DNA from: Verpa conica
Lineage: Eukaryota > Ascomycota > Pezizomycetes > Pezizales > Morchellaceae
Assembly (NCBI GenBank): GCA_033030425.1
Contig: JAUFSD010000002.1
Location: forward strand, 1,798,001-1,862,000
Direction of reading: 5' to 3'
Length of the DNA stretch: 64,000 nucleotides
The first letter of the stretch is position 1, and each line of letters begins with the position of its first letter. Below, in pieces: positions 45,501 to 55,940 of the stretch. The translations under genes were made by a program, and so were the position numbers. Under the pieces are notes generated by a model, which worked only from the letters and a program-made list of their open reading frames with translations, searched no databases and was not told where the DNA came from.

Positions 45501-46840
45501 CACTTTGGTATGTAGCTGTGCTATTGGCTCATGGCTCAACGTAGATGATCTAACAATTGCTGTTCCCCCCCATTGAAGGGTGGAGAGATATTTGCTTTAT
45601 GGACTTGTGAAGAATTTGCGAACATACTTATTATTTAAGTAGCAAGATTTAGCGAGTACGAGGCCAAGCCTTCAGATACTCTACGGTCGATGAGCCTCAC
45701 TCCTATTGTGGCTGGATTAACCTTTTCGAGGGGTCCCAGGAATTCTAACTCGACAACCTTAATCTATGACGCTAAGATGTGTACTGCGTTTCTCGAACGT
45801 AGTCGGTTGCCGGAGAAGCGAATAAATGAACGCGTCATCAAAATTGTACCAAGAGTCCAAGACGCTTGAAACTGCCACCTCCCCCCCCCAACAAAGAAGA
45901 CACGGCGTGTAATGGGGACACCAGAAGTCAGCACAGCCTTGTACTACTTGGCCCCGGGGAGTCTCGAGACCCTCGGCTAAAGCACAGCTCTGTTTGGCTG
46001 ATTCCTAGGGGGCCAAGTGGGAAGCCTGTCAGCAGAAAGATGTTAAGGGATCTCCTAATTTCCTAACGGGGAGATGTACTGGGATTGTTGGTAAAATCCC
46101 TGGGCCGCGATCCTGCCATAGTTTATTTCCAAGGCACATCGTTACCAGAACCACCATCTAGTGAATTTTACATAACGGTATACTAAGGTAGGTCGGTTAG
46201 AGAATGGGACTAAAGGACAACGGTTAAAGTAGGACTGATCTAGAGAATAGGAACAAAACCTACGAGAATCACCAGTGGAACCAGCATCGAATTCCCGTTT
46301 CATTATAGCCTAACGTTAACGTACTATATCGGCTTAGCGGGTTGCGAAAACCCGCACGAACAGTTTATTGAAACCTCCCACCATACCTAGAACTCATTGC
46401 CCCACAAGCTCATTCCGCAGGCTCGTTATTCGCAAGGCTTTGTGAAATCTCTTGGTTTACGGAGCCACTTCCGCTGAACGCAAATGCAGTGATTGATTAG
46501 CCTTCATTTCTTTCTCTCTTGGCCTCCCTCTTTTCTTCTGAGAGGAGGAGGATTCCTGTCTTATCCACTACACTACACGTTCAACCGCCCAATCAGACAA
46601 CATAGGCGGCTACGTCAGCAGGTTAACGCCTATTCTCGTATGCCTTGGGAGACTTCTGTTATGTACCTGTCCGATTAGTACTGTCTATATATCACGCCTT
46701 CCCGCCTTCCCTTTGGTCTCGCCCCCTCCCCCCACAACTAGCAACCTATATCGCACAACTCTAACTAATCAACCCATCAACAACCCCCCCCCCATCATCA
46801 CCCAAAATCACCCGTCTCCCTTTCCTACCCACTGGTCATC
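42517..46840. other. 4.3-kb gene-poor region
   Basis: Neither strand has an ORF that I can link to a protein family. The longest (about 110 codons each, near 43452-43824) overlap each other on opposite strands, which suggests chance. The DNA has many TAG-rich, AT-rich words, a small perfect hairpin at 46337-46355 and a pyrimidine-rich stretch (46690-46835) before the ABC transporter. It may be decayed transposon or gene remnants. Confidence 0.45.
46337..46355. repeat. Short perfect hairpin
   Basis: GCGGGTT and AACCCGC form a 7-bp stem around a five-base loop. No T-run follows. Confidence 0.5.
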
Positions 46841-49800
46841 ATGGCCTTTGCACTGGGTCGGCAAATAAACACCCTTCATAAAAAAACACTCCGCATAACC
46901 CTTCTCCGCCGCTCCGGGTCAACTATCTTTCAAGCTTTCGTTCTCCCCGTGATTTTCATTGCTTTCATCTCCTATGCCCGTAACCTATTCGTTCCCCCAG
47001 CTAAATATGGTATTGGTACTCCTGCAGCCGTCAGGGACCTGAGCACTACTCTCGCTTCACACCCAGACCTTAAGCTTGTTTTCGTCACGAATAATCTCGG
47101 GAGCGAGGTGCAAGACCTCGTGGATGGGCTGAGAATACCGTTGGAGGATGCTGGAGGTAAGGTAGTGGTGATCAATGACCCATTGAGCGAGCTACAGAAA
47201 GAATGTAAACAGAGTCTCCGGGGTGCATCGGAGTGTTTTTCTGCAGTGGTGTTTTATGGGTCTCCGGAACAGGGTGGAGTTTGGAATTATACACTTAGAG
47301 GAGACTCTTCTCTTGGAATCGGAAGGATTAATGTTGAGGATCATGACAATGATGCACAGGTGTAGGTTTTTCTTTCCTAGAGCAGCTAGGGTTAGGGCTA
47401 TATGGTACTAATATATTGAATAGGTTCTTACTTCCGCTACAAATGGCAATCGATAAGGCTATTGCCAATCGTTCGGGTTCTAGGAATGTAGACAATGTGA
47501 AAATCGAGGAGTACATGTATACCGACATGACTGATGAACAACGCGAGGAAAGGATCCGTGTCCGGTAGGTTCTATAAAGTATTATATTATGATTAATAGC
47601 TAATAATTCCTCTAGCTACATGACTGCAATCACTGACTACATCTCAATCGCACTGTTTCTTGGCCATATTGGTGTTATATACCACCAAACTGGTTTTCAA
47701 GCCTCAGAGCGTGAACGTGGTATCTCTATGCTTCTTGAAGCAATGGGTGTCTCCAAGACTGCCCGCCTCATATCTTACCACCTGTCATTTTCTTCAGTAT
47801 ATATGGCTGGTTGGGTAGTCATGGCATTTACACTCAGATATGGCGTGTTCGCGAGCACCAATGTTGGAATTGTTATTATCTGGTACATCCTCACAGGGTT
47901 TGCCTCCACATCATGGTCAATCTTCGCTGCGTCATTCTTCAAGCGTGCTCAACTCTCGGGGATTTCAGTTACGATTGTAACATTGGTCTTTGGCATTATC
48001 GCACAGGTGCTTAACAAATCATCTACTGGCTCTATTGCGATTCTCGGACTTTTGTTCCCATCTAGTAACTTCGTGTTCATGTCTGTTCTACTTGGCCGCT
48101 TTGAGAAAGAAAGCCAGGGAGCATCGTTAACAAGGGCCCCACCAAACCAAAAATCGACACTACCCGGGATTGCCTTATTTATATTCCTAGTCGTTCAGTC
48201 TATCGGCTACTTGTTCCTTGCCGCACTGGTTGAGAGATGGCTTTATGGTACTGGGAGTAGCACTCACAAACCTCCATCTGATCCTGCGAATGCTGTGGAA
48301 CTAAGGGGCTTCACTAAGCGATACGTTCCGAGCTTTATCGGGAACATTTTGTCTGGAGGAAAGAAGGAAACGGTGACCGCAGTTGATAGACTCGACCTCG
48401 ATATCCGGCAGGGGCAGGTTCTTGTGCTCCTCGGAGCCAACGGATCAGGAAAAACAACCACTCTCGAAGCTATATCTGGCCTATCTAAAGTCTCAGATGG
48501 CGAAATCCTTATTAATGCCGGTGGAAACGGTCACATTGGAATCTGCCCTCAAAAGAATGTATTTTGGGATGAGCTTACAGTCGAGGAGCATGTGTACTAC
48601 TGGAACAAACTTAAATGCCCTGGTGACACAAAAGAAAAACTCGCCCAACTCATCGCTGAGTGCGACCTAACACCCAAGAAAAAAGCTTTCAGCCGAAACC
48701 TTTCAGGGGGGCAGAAAAGGAAGCTGCAACTTGCAGTTATGTTTACTGGTGGCTCTACTATTTGCGCTATTGACGAGGTCTCCTCTGGTCTTGATCCCTT
48801 AAGCAGAAGGAAGATCTGGGATATTATTCTTAGGGCACGAGGCGAGAGGACAATTATTCTTACAACTCACTTTTTGGATGAAGCGGACCTGTTGGCTGAT
48901 GATATCGCGGTGCTGAGTCGTGGGACGCTGAAGTGTCGTGGTAGTGCGGTGGAACTTAAGAGCCGTCTAGGGGGCGGGTATAGAGTTCATATTCCGACTA
49001 GTGATGGACCAGAATTGCAAGGTGTACCGACGAAGAGGCTATATGATCAGACTGTCTATAATGTTACTGACTCTGCTGCGGCTGGTAGAGTTGTTGATGC
49101 ACTTGAGGCACAGGGAGCAACGGAATATACTGTCAACGGACCAACAATCGAGGATGTATTCTTGAAAGTTGCAGAGGAAACAAGTGAACTACAGCAAGAT
49201 GCAAAAGACGCCCAAGGTGAGGGAGACGATGGGGTGCAGCTGTACCCTGGGAAGAGACTGGGGATCTTTCAACAGACCATTGTTATGTTCCGTAAAAGAC
49301 TTACGATTCTTCGGAGAAACTACTTCCCGATTCTTGCGGCGACGGTGGTACCGATTGTTGCGGTAGGCTTAACGATGATCTTCCTTAAGAACTACGACAG
49401 AGCTACTTTCTCCAATGAGGATACAGTTTCCCGCGGTGATTCCTACAGTTTAGACTTTAATTTCGACGTCGACATTGTTATCGGCCCTCCTGAAGAGCTG
49501 TCAAATTTGAATTTAACTAGCTACCTCAGCGGAGGCTCCACGAGTGGGGTGACCGTGAGGATTAATAACACAAATACCCATCTTGTTAACACACTCCCTG
49601 ACTTCAACCAATATATTGAGACGAACTTCGCAAATGTCACCCCCGGAGGATTCTTCTTGAACGGAAATGGGACTGATACGAGGGCTACTTATGCATTTCA
49701 AGGCAATGGGGGCATGACTATTAGGAACCCTTTGATTGTGCAGAATGTCGTGGACAATATATTGTTTGGGCAGCAGGTTATAGCTAGCTATGCTGAGTTT

Positions 49801-51867
49801 GATATTCCATGGAGCCCAGGACAAGGGTTGACGCTTCAATTTTTAGTGTATTCCCCCCCTTTCCTATACTTATAATCCCGTGATAGCGGTAACGCGCCAG
49901 TGCTAATATTTGGTAAATCTTATAGCTATGTCGGTCTCGTCTTTGCCGCTTTCCCAGCTTTCTATGCACTCTATCCGACACTTGAGCGTATTCGAAACGT
50001 GCGTGCACTACACTACTCCAATGGTGTTAGAGCATTGCCTTTGTGGCTTGCATATCTCCTCTTTGACTTTATCTCTGTTCTCATTGTGAGCGTAGTTGCG
50101 AGTATCATTATGGTAGCTGCTACAGGGGACATCTGGTACCATTTCGGATATCTATTCTTGGTGATCGTATTGTACGGGATTACTAGTATACTGCTGGCGT
50201 ATAATGTCTCATTAGTAGCGAAGAGTCAGCTGAGTGCATTTGCACTTGTTGCTGGTGGCCAAGGTAGGTTCTCTGCTCTCTAATTACAATGGTAGTGAGT
50301 GCTTACTTTGATGATTTTAGCTATAATGTTCTTGGTCTACTTTATCGCGGTGATGTCGGTGTTTACTTATGCACCCGTGGCAAAGATCGATGAACAACTG
50401 AATATTGCACACTTTGTTATTGCGGCCATCTCACCGATTTCTAGCTTCACCCGTGCCATCTTTATTTCGTTAAACATCTTCTCAATTTCATGTCGCGGAG
50501 AGCAATACGCCAGTTATCCCGGCGCGATGACAGTTTATGGTGGCCCTATTACCTACCTCATCGTGCAATCCATAATCCTCTTCTGCACTCTTCTTTGGTG
50601 GGATAGCGGCCGCTTCAGACTCCGGATGGGATCACGCAAAATCAAGACCAAAGACGCCAATGAGGAGGAACAAGAAGTTGGTACTCTCGGAGGCGAAAAG
50701 AAATTCGTTAATAATGAAATGAGACGCGTGGACTCATCAAATGACGGATTGCGCGTTATGCATGTTACAAAGACCTTCGGAAAGAAGGTGATCGCTGTTG
50801 ACGACGTTACTTTTGGCGTGCCCCGGGGCGAAGTGTTTGCACTCCTAGGACCGAATGGCGCGGGAAAAACCACTACTATTAACATGGTCCGTGGTGATAT
50901 GGCGCCTAACTCTGGCGATATCTTCGTTGAGAATATCTCCGTATCTAAAAACCGCCCTGCCGCTAGATCACATCTCGGTGTGTGCCCCCAATTTGACGCA
51001 ATGGATCGTATGACTGTCGTGGAGCATCTCCGTTTCTATGCACGTATTCGTGGTGTGGAAGATGTGGAACATAATGTCGCGCAGGTCATCAAAGCTGTCG
51101 GACTCGAAGCATTCAAGATGCGTATGGCAGAGAAACTATCTGGTGGAAATAAACGGAAGCTGTCACTGGGTATCGCACTGATGGGCAATCCAACTGTTCT
51201 CCTCCTCGACGAACCCTCCTCCGGAATGGATGCAGCCAGTAAACGTATAATGTGGAAGACCCTTGCTGGCGTAACTCATGGCCGATCTCTCGTTCTCACC
51301 ACTCACTCCATGGAGGAAGCCGATGCTCTCGCCTCTCGTGCTGGTATCCTCGCGAAACGCATGCTCGCCATGGGAACCGGAGAGCAACTTCGTCAAAGAT
51401 GGGGGGATGGATACCATGTACACCTTGTCCTTAAGAGCGCACCTGCCAGCACACCCGAGGAAATGGAGAGGCTCAAGGGCTGGGTTTTGACGAAGTTTAG
51501 AGGTGCCAGAGTTGAAGACAGGAGTTTCCACGGACAGATGAGATTTTCTGTGCCAATTGATGCGGAGGAGGATGAGGCGATCACTAATGAGGATGAAGTT
51601 GAGGGAGTGAGGAGTCCTAGGGGTATTAATAGGGTCTTTAAGGCTTTGGAGAAAGGGAAGGAGGGACTGGGCTTGGAGTTTTATAGTGTCAGCCAGAGCA
51701 CGCTTGGTATGTTTTACCCCTTTCCTAGAGATGTAGGATTAATGGTTAGGAATTGAGGCTAACAGAGTATAGACCAAGTATTTCTGACAATCGTGGGGAA
51801 TGCGGATGTTGCGGAGGAGGGTTATGAGAAGGAAGAGAAGAAAAAGTGGTGGAGAATGAAGCTTTGA
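46841..51867 (+). CDS. Full-length ABCA-type ABC transporter
   Basis: ATP-driven membrane exporter or lipid floppase with layout TMD1-NBD1-TMD2-NBD2. Exons 46841-47361, 47424-47564, 47616-49847, 49926-50263, 50321-51706 and 51773-51867 join in frame to about 1570 residues. TM1 follows a short basic N-terminus, then comes a long loop before the next helices, as in ABCA proteins. NBD1: Walker A GANGSGKTT (about 494-502), signature LSGGQ (583-587), Walker B ICAIDE (607-608) with VSS in place of the common PT/SS after it. NBD2: Walker A GPNGAGKTT (about 1254-1262), signature LSGGN (about 1350), Walker B LLLDEPSSGMD (about 1374). FPAFYALYPTLERIRNVRALHYSNGVR is characteristic of the ABCA second half. 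The last short exon supplies the LDQVFLTIV family end. The third intron has a C7 run. Confidence 0.93.
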
Positions 51868-53575
51868 ATATGACTAATTTATTCGTTCTGTTTTGTTTCT
51901 TTTGTCATTGCTTTCTATTATAGTGTTATTTGTGGTTGTTCTTTATTTCTTATTAGAATGAGTTGCGTTAATGATGGCGAGTTTATTCCAGGTATGGGGA
52001 CATGAGAATGAGTATGTAATGTGCAGGATACCCTTTAGATGACATTTCTTTTATTAAAAATCAGCTTGGGAGGGTCATTTTATTTGAATTAAGCATACTA
52101 CCTGATAGACTTCTGGTACTTTGTGAACATGCGTCAATCATAATGCTAATGATACCGATTATAAAATCATAGTAGATAAATGATTAGTCAAATTATATGA
52201 TATACTAGCTCACTGCCAAGATCATCTCCCGTGAGTAATAACTTGTGGTCTCTATACCTACTAATAGTAACGCATCGCTTTAGCAACCGGAAAATGATGC
52301 TTGTTAGTAATTGAGCAAAGCTCGTATTATCTAGAGGATTTAGGTGACATGGCCGTTCCTATGACAGGGATATTTATGAGAACCCTAGGCACGGACAACA
52401 GACACCCCCTCCCCCTGCAGCAGTATGGCATGATTCTTGTAGTGAGCTTTGTATCATGAAAAGATATCACCTTGGTAAAAGAAGATAGTAATCTTAATAA
52501 CACTCTTGGTACTATTTCTGTGGTACGAAGAGAAAGTGAGAAGAAGAAAAAACTAATCGCTGCCAGCGGAGCGGCCGGAGGGGAGAGTTATTTATAAAAT
52601 GGTATCTATGGTGGGGAAGGGAGCTGCAGTTTTGTATGTGTGACCAAGGAAAGAAAAAGTCTAACTCTACAATAAAGCTTGCAGCTGTCAGTGATGTGGC
52701 GACTACTCTAATTAATCTGCCTCCCCGATTCTGTACAAACGTTGGCAAGGGGGGAGTGTGTGTGTGTCGCACAAGGTAGTGGAACGTGCACTTGAGTTGT
52801 AAAAAGGGTCCATTTTCTCTCCCCCTTTCTAGGCCTGTTTTAGTATCTTTTTTGTCTGAGTTTTTGCTACCTAGGGCGTCTTGAGATTGGGAGGTCAATT
52901 AGGTAGTCTAGAAAGGTTTGAGTAGCGATGAGGTAGTATTTCTCGGGGTAGTGAATATGTATTCCTTGTTGAAAAAGTTATGACTATAGCCGCAAGGTCT
53001 AGCTCAGCGGGTGAAGGGACTCCCGTGTTATCAGGACTAATCCCCCACATGTCTACAAGGGGCTTTCCAGCTAGCAATTACCTGGGGAAAGAACCTTAAA
53101 AGAGACAACTGTCGTCCAAACTGACTATTTCCTAATGCCTGCCACCTGATATCGGTCGAAATTCGTACTACCTCGCTTCATGTCTTCGTATTAACCCGCA
53201 TCTGTTTAGAAGTGGGGAGAGAGGGGGGGGGGGGAATACACCATAAATAGACCGCTGATCTCTTTACTTAAAGCTCCGAACCTCTGAATGGTCGCTGGTA
53301 GCGAAGAAAAAAACTCCCATTTCCCCGGAGCGTAGGACAGAATATATAGCAGGACCCTGGTACTTTCTCGCCTTGGTGCATAAGTACGAGGTTGAACCAA
53401 AGAATATAGAAATAACAGGCTAATTTGTATGTGATCACTCCCACACATTTACAGCTACAGCCAGAGGACAAGTAAAAAAATATATATATATCTTGCCCTT
53501 TCACGCCCAATACCACACTCACTCACTCAGTGATCCATAGCTACAATCACCAGACCCCGACATACCACTCCCACT
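51868..53575. other. Gene-free region before the small secreted protein
   Basis: Contains 3' sequence of the ABC transporter and the promoter of the next gene, with a TATATATATA run at 53481-53490 about 90 bp before its ATG. A 128-codon ORF (52512-52898, minus) overlaps low-complexity sequence and is not convincing. G-runs occur near 53223-53234. Confidence 0.5.
53481..53490 (+). promoter_or_regulatory. Candidate TATA element of the secreted Cys-rich gene
   Basis: A TA alternation about 90 bp upstream of the ATG at 53576. Confidence 0.4.
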
Positions 53576-54091
53576 ATGAAGCTTCTCTCACTTATTGCCT
53601 TAGGCGCTCTATACGTCCACTCTACCAATGGCGCTGTGGTACATGTGCGACAACCCACAACCATCACCAGCGCACCCTACTCAACTCCCTCCTCAAGCTC
53701 GAGCTCATCAAGTACCAGGTGCAGTTACAGCCGTTGCGTCGATTATATAAACAGCTGCGGAATGCTCTACGGTGGATGCTTCCTGGACCCAATGTGTGGA
53801 GGTTCCGTTCCTACCTTTACGACTCCTGCATGTCCAACTGTGGTTACCAGCGTCTCGGCGGGTGGCTGTCCTTACCAGGATTGTGTATACCTGTCTAATC
53901 CTTGCGGAGCTTCTATCCACACGTGTTTCCTCGCTGGTGCCTGTGGTGGGAGTACGCCGGGGCCTATAACGTCGACTTGCGCACCTAATACTTCTTCTTC
54001 TTCTACCGAAGTCGACCCTGGTACGATAACGGATGTCCCTAGTAGTTCAACTACAACCACTACTATTACGCCTACTATAACTATCGTATAA
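53576..54091 (+). CDS. Small secreted protein with two six-cysteine modules
   Basis: A 171-residue single-exon protein. It has a clear signal peptide (MKLLSLIALGALYVHSTNG), a Ser-rich linker, and two homologous modules at about residues 49-87 and 98-136. Both modules have exactly the spacing C-X4-C-X6-C-X6-C-X5-C-X11-C, and both have CGGS after the fifth Cys. The C-terminus is Ser/Thr-rich and ends in hydrophobic ITIV, which might be O-glycosylated; there is no typical GPI signal. I do not recognise the module. Small size, secretion and even cysteines suggest a stable disulphide fold used at the cell wall, in adhesion or as an effector, but nothing decides between these. Confidence 0.8.
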   Translation: MKLLSLIALGALYVHSTNGAVVHVRQPTTITSAPYSTPSSSSSSSSTRCSYSRCVDYINSCGMLYGGCFLDPMCGGSVPTFTTPACPTVVTSVSAGGCPYQDCVYLSNPCGASIHTCFLAGACGGSTPGPITSTCAPNTSSSSTEVDPGTITDVPSSSTTTTTITPTITIV

Positions 54092-55940
54092 TGGAGCCAA
54101 CAAGTTGGAGGTTTGTACCTATACCAAGTCATATAGGCGAATATTGCTAATAGCTGAAATAGTACGAGTACTTGGTCTGGTTTATGGTTTGATTGGATTT
54201 GGAAACAATTGTTGGGGAGCTTGGAGCGGATTCTTCTCATTGAGGTATTTGGGTTAAGCTTTGTAACTGTGTAGTAAAAATAAAATACAAAATACAACTT
54301 ATGCCTGCGTTGATACAAGGGAGCTCATTTAGTAGTAGTACAACCTATGTCTCATATCTTTGTAGAGTGCATATATATCTCCCCCGAGCTAGTTGAGAAG
54401 CGAATTGCGCGCGGGCGGCAGCGCCTGTTACTGTGTTTTTTAGTGTAAAGTGTCAGAGCATTTACTTGATGAGTTTCACGCCATAGCTGTAGCCTATAGC
54501 TGCATGCGCTAAAATGAATAAAATTCTCCATGTTTAAAAGAACGAAATCTCCCTAGAATGAAAAACTCATACAATATCACTCATGAAGCTAAGAATCACC
54601 AAACCCATGAGCGGTGAGACTAAGCACTGTAGAGACTCGCCACTCAATTAAAGTTAGGGACCTGTGCGCATATCGGCCAAGGTACATCAACTACTGTGAT
54701 TCTTATTTATAAAAATAATATGTTTATGATATCGTCAACCTAGTGGAGCAGTATGTGATATCTAGATTCTTTGATTTAAGTATATTCTAATCGATCTTTT
54801 CGACCTACTTAGTTTTGAGCTATGGACATCGAGAAATCTATGGATTATGAGTGTTTTCTCTATAGAAAGCCATACTCATTAGCTAAAATAGAATGAAGTC
54901 AATCGCTTACTCAAGAGCTGACTCTAGTGTCTTTGTTGCTTTCTAGATAAATAACTGTCACTTTATAATATGCTAGTACTCATAAGCAGTAGTGAATTAA
55001 GGTAGATGTGAGATACGCAAGATCCTATCAGCTGCGGCACTTCGGCGCGGCAAAGCTTAGTTAAAGCTACTAACTACATGTATACAAACGTCCTTCTCGG
55101 CCGAGGTTATTGCTTGCCAAGTCATCTAAACAACAGTATTGAAAACTATTGGATGTCTCTGGAGTGATGTTGGATACACAGCTTAAGCCACCCTTCATCT
55201 CCGGGTGGTCTGCAGCCATAGCCGCCGTAGTAAGAAGGCATGACGAGGGTGGTTTCAAGTTGACTTTTACAAAGTTGCCTAAAGGTGCTGAGAACTGTTA
55301 TCTAAACCTGCCATTCGACTCTCTAGTATAGAGTTCTTAAGCGTTTTAGGCCCCTCTATTGTTCCGATGACCAAAGTGACTTATCACAGGACTTGCAGCC
55401 TTCACCGGAGGTGGCTATCTTTCCCCCACTTGGCTTCTTGTGGAAGCGGTGGCGGCTCAAGGGTTCTCGGGTAATTGGTAATTACTCTGAGCTCAGTTTC
55501 TACTGTAATTACTGCACGGTACTCTGTACATACTCTATCTTTAATCGAACCAGGGTTAGGGTTAGGGTTACAAATCTCGGGGAACCCGAAGTCTACAGCA
55601 CCGGTAAGCATTCCCAAGTAGACAGTAAACAGGTTATGTGCAATACTTTGCATGTCGACAACAACGGCGCCCGGGCCCTAGGGAGAGGAACCCTACACAT
55701 TGATGCTGATTAGGAAGCTGTGAGAGAGGCTTAGAATCTTCGACCCACGCTGCACAGTTGATTTGTCCTGGTCTGGCGACGGAGCAGCCCCGCTCCCAGC
55801 ACACTACCCCAGTAAGCATGTGCGGCTCAAAAAGGTGGTTTTTATAAGACTGATCTGCTAGCACCCCCCCCCCCCAGGTTCCTCTAACCCACGCTACCCC
55901 TCCCTTACAATTCGAGAACAAGAAGATCTAATAACTACTT
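54092..55940. other. Gene-free region with a telomere-like repeat
   Basis: AT-rich DNA without a recognisable gene. It includes the GGGTTA repeat at 55552-55570 and a C13 run near 55864-55876, just before the kinase gene. Short ORFs near 55070-55713 overlap on opposite strands and show no family features. Confidence 0.5.
55552..55570. repeat. Interstitial telomere-like (TTAGGG) repeat
   Basis: AGGGTTAGGGTTAGGGTTA contains three units of the fungal telomere hexamer, inside unique sequence. Confidence 0.8.

Noticed and set aside
52512..52898. Minus-strand ORF of 128 codons
   Set aside because: Composition is low in structure, it crosses TG-repeat sequence, and no domain can be seen.
52995..53065. 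Possible tRNA, because TAGCTCAGCGGGTG resembles a tRNA A box
   Set aside because: No B box (GGTTCGA-type) follows and I could not fold a cloverleaf with paired acceptor ends.
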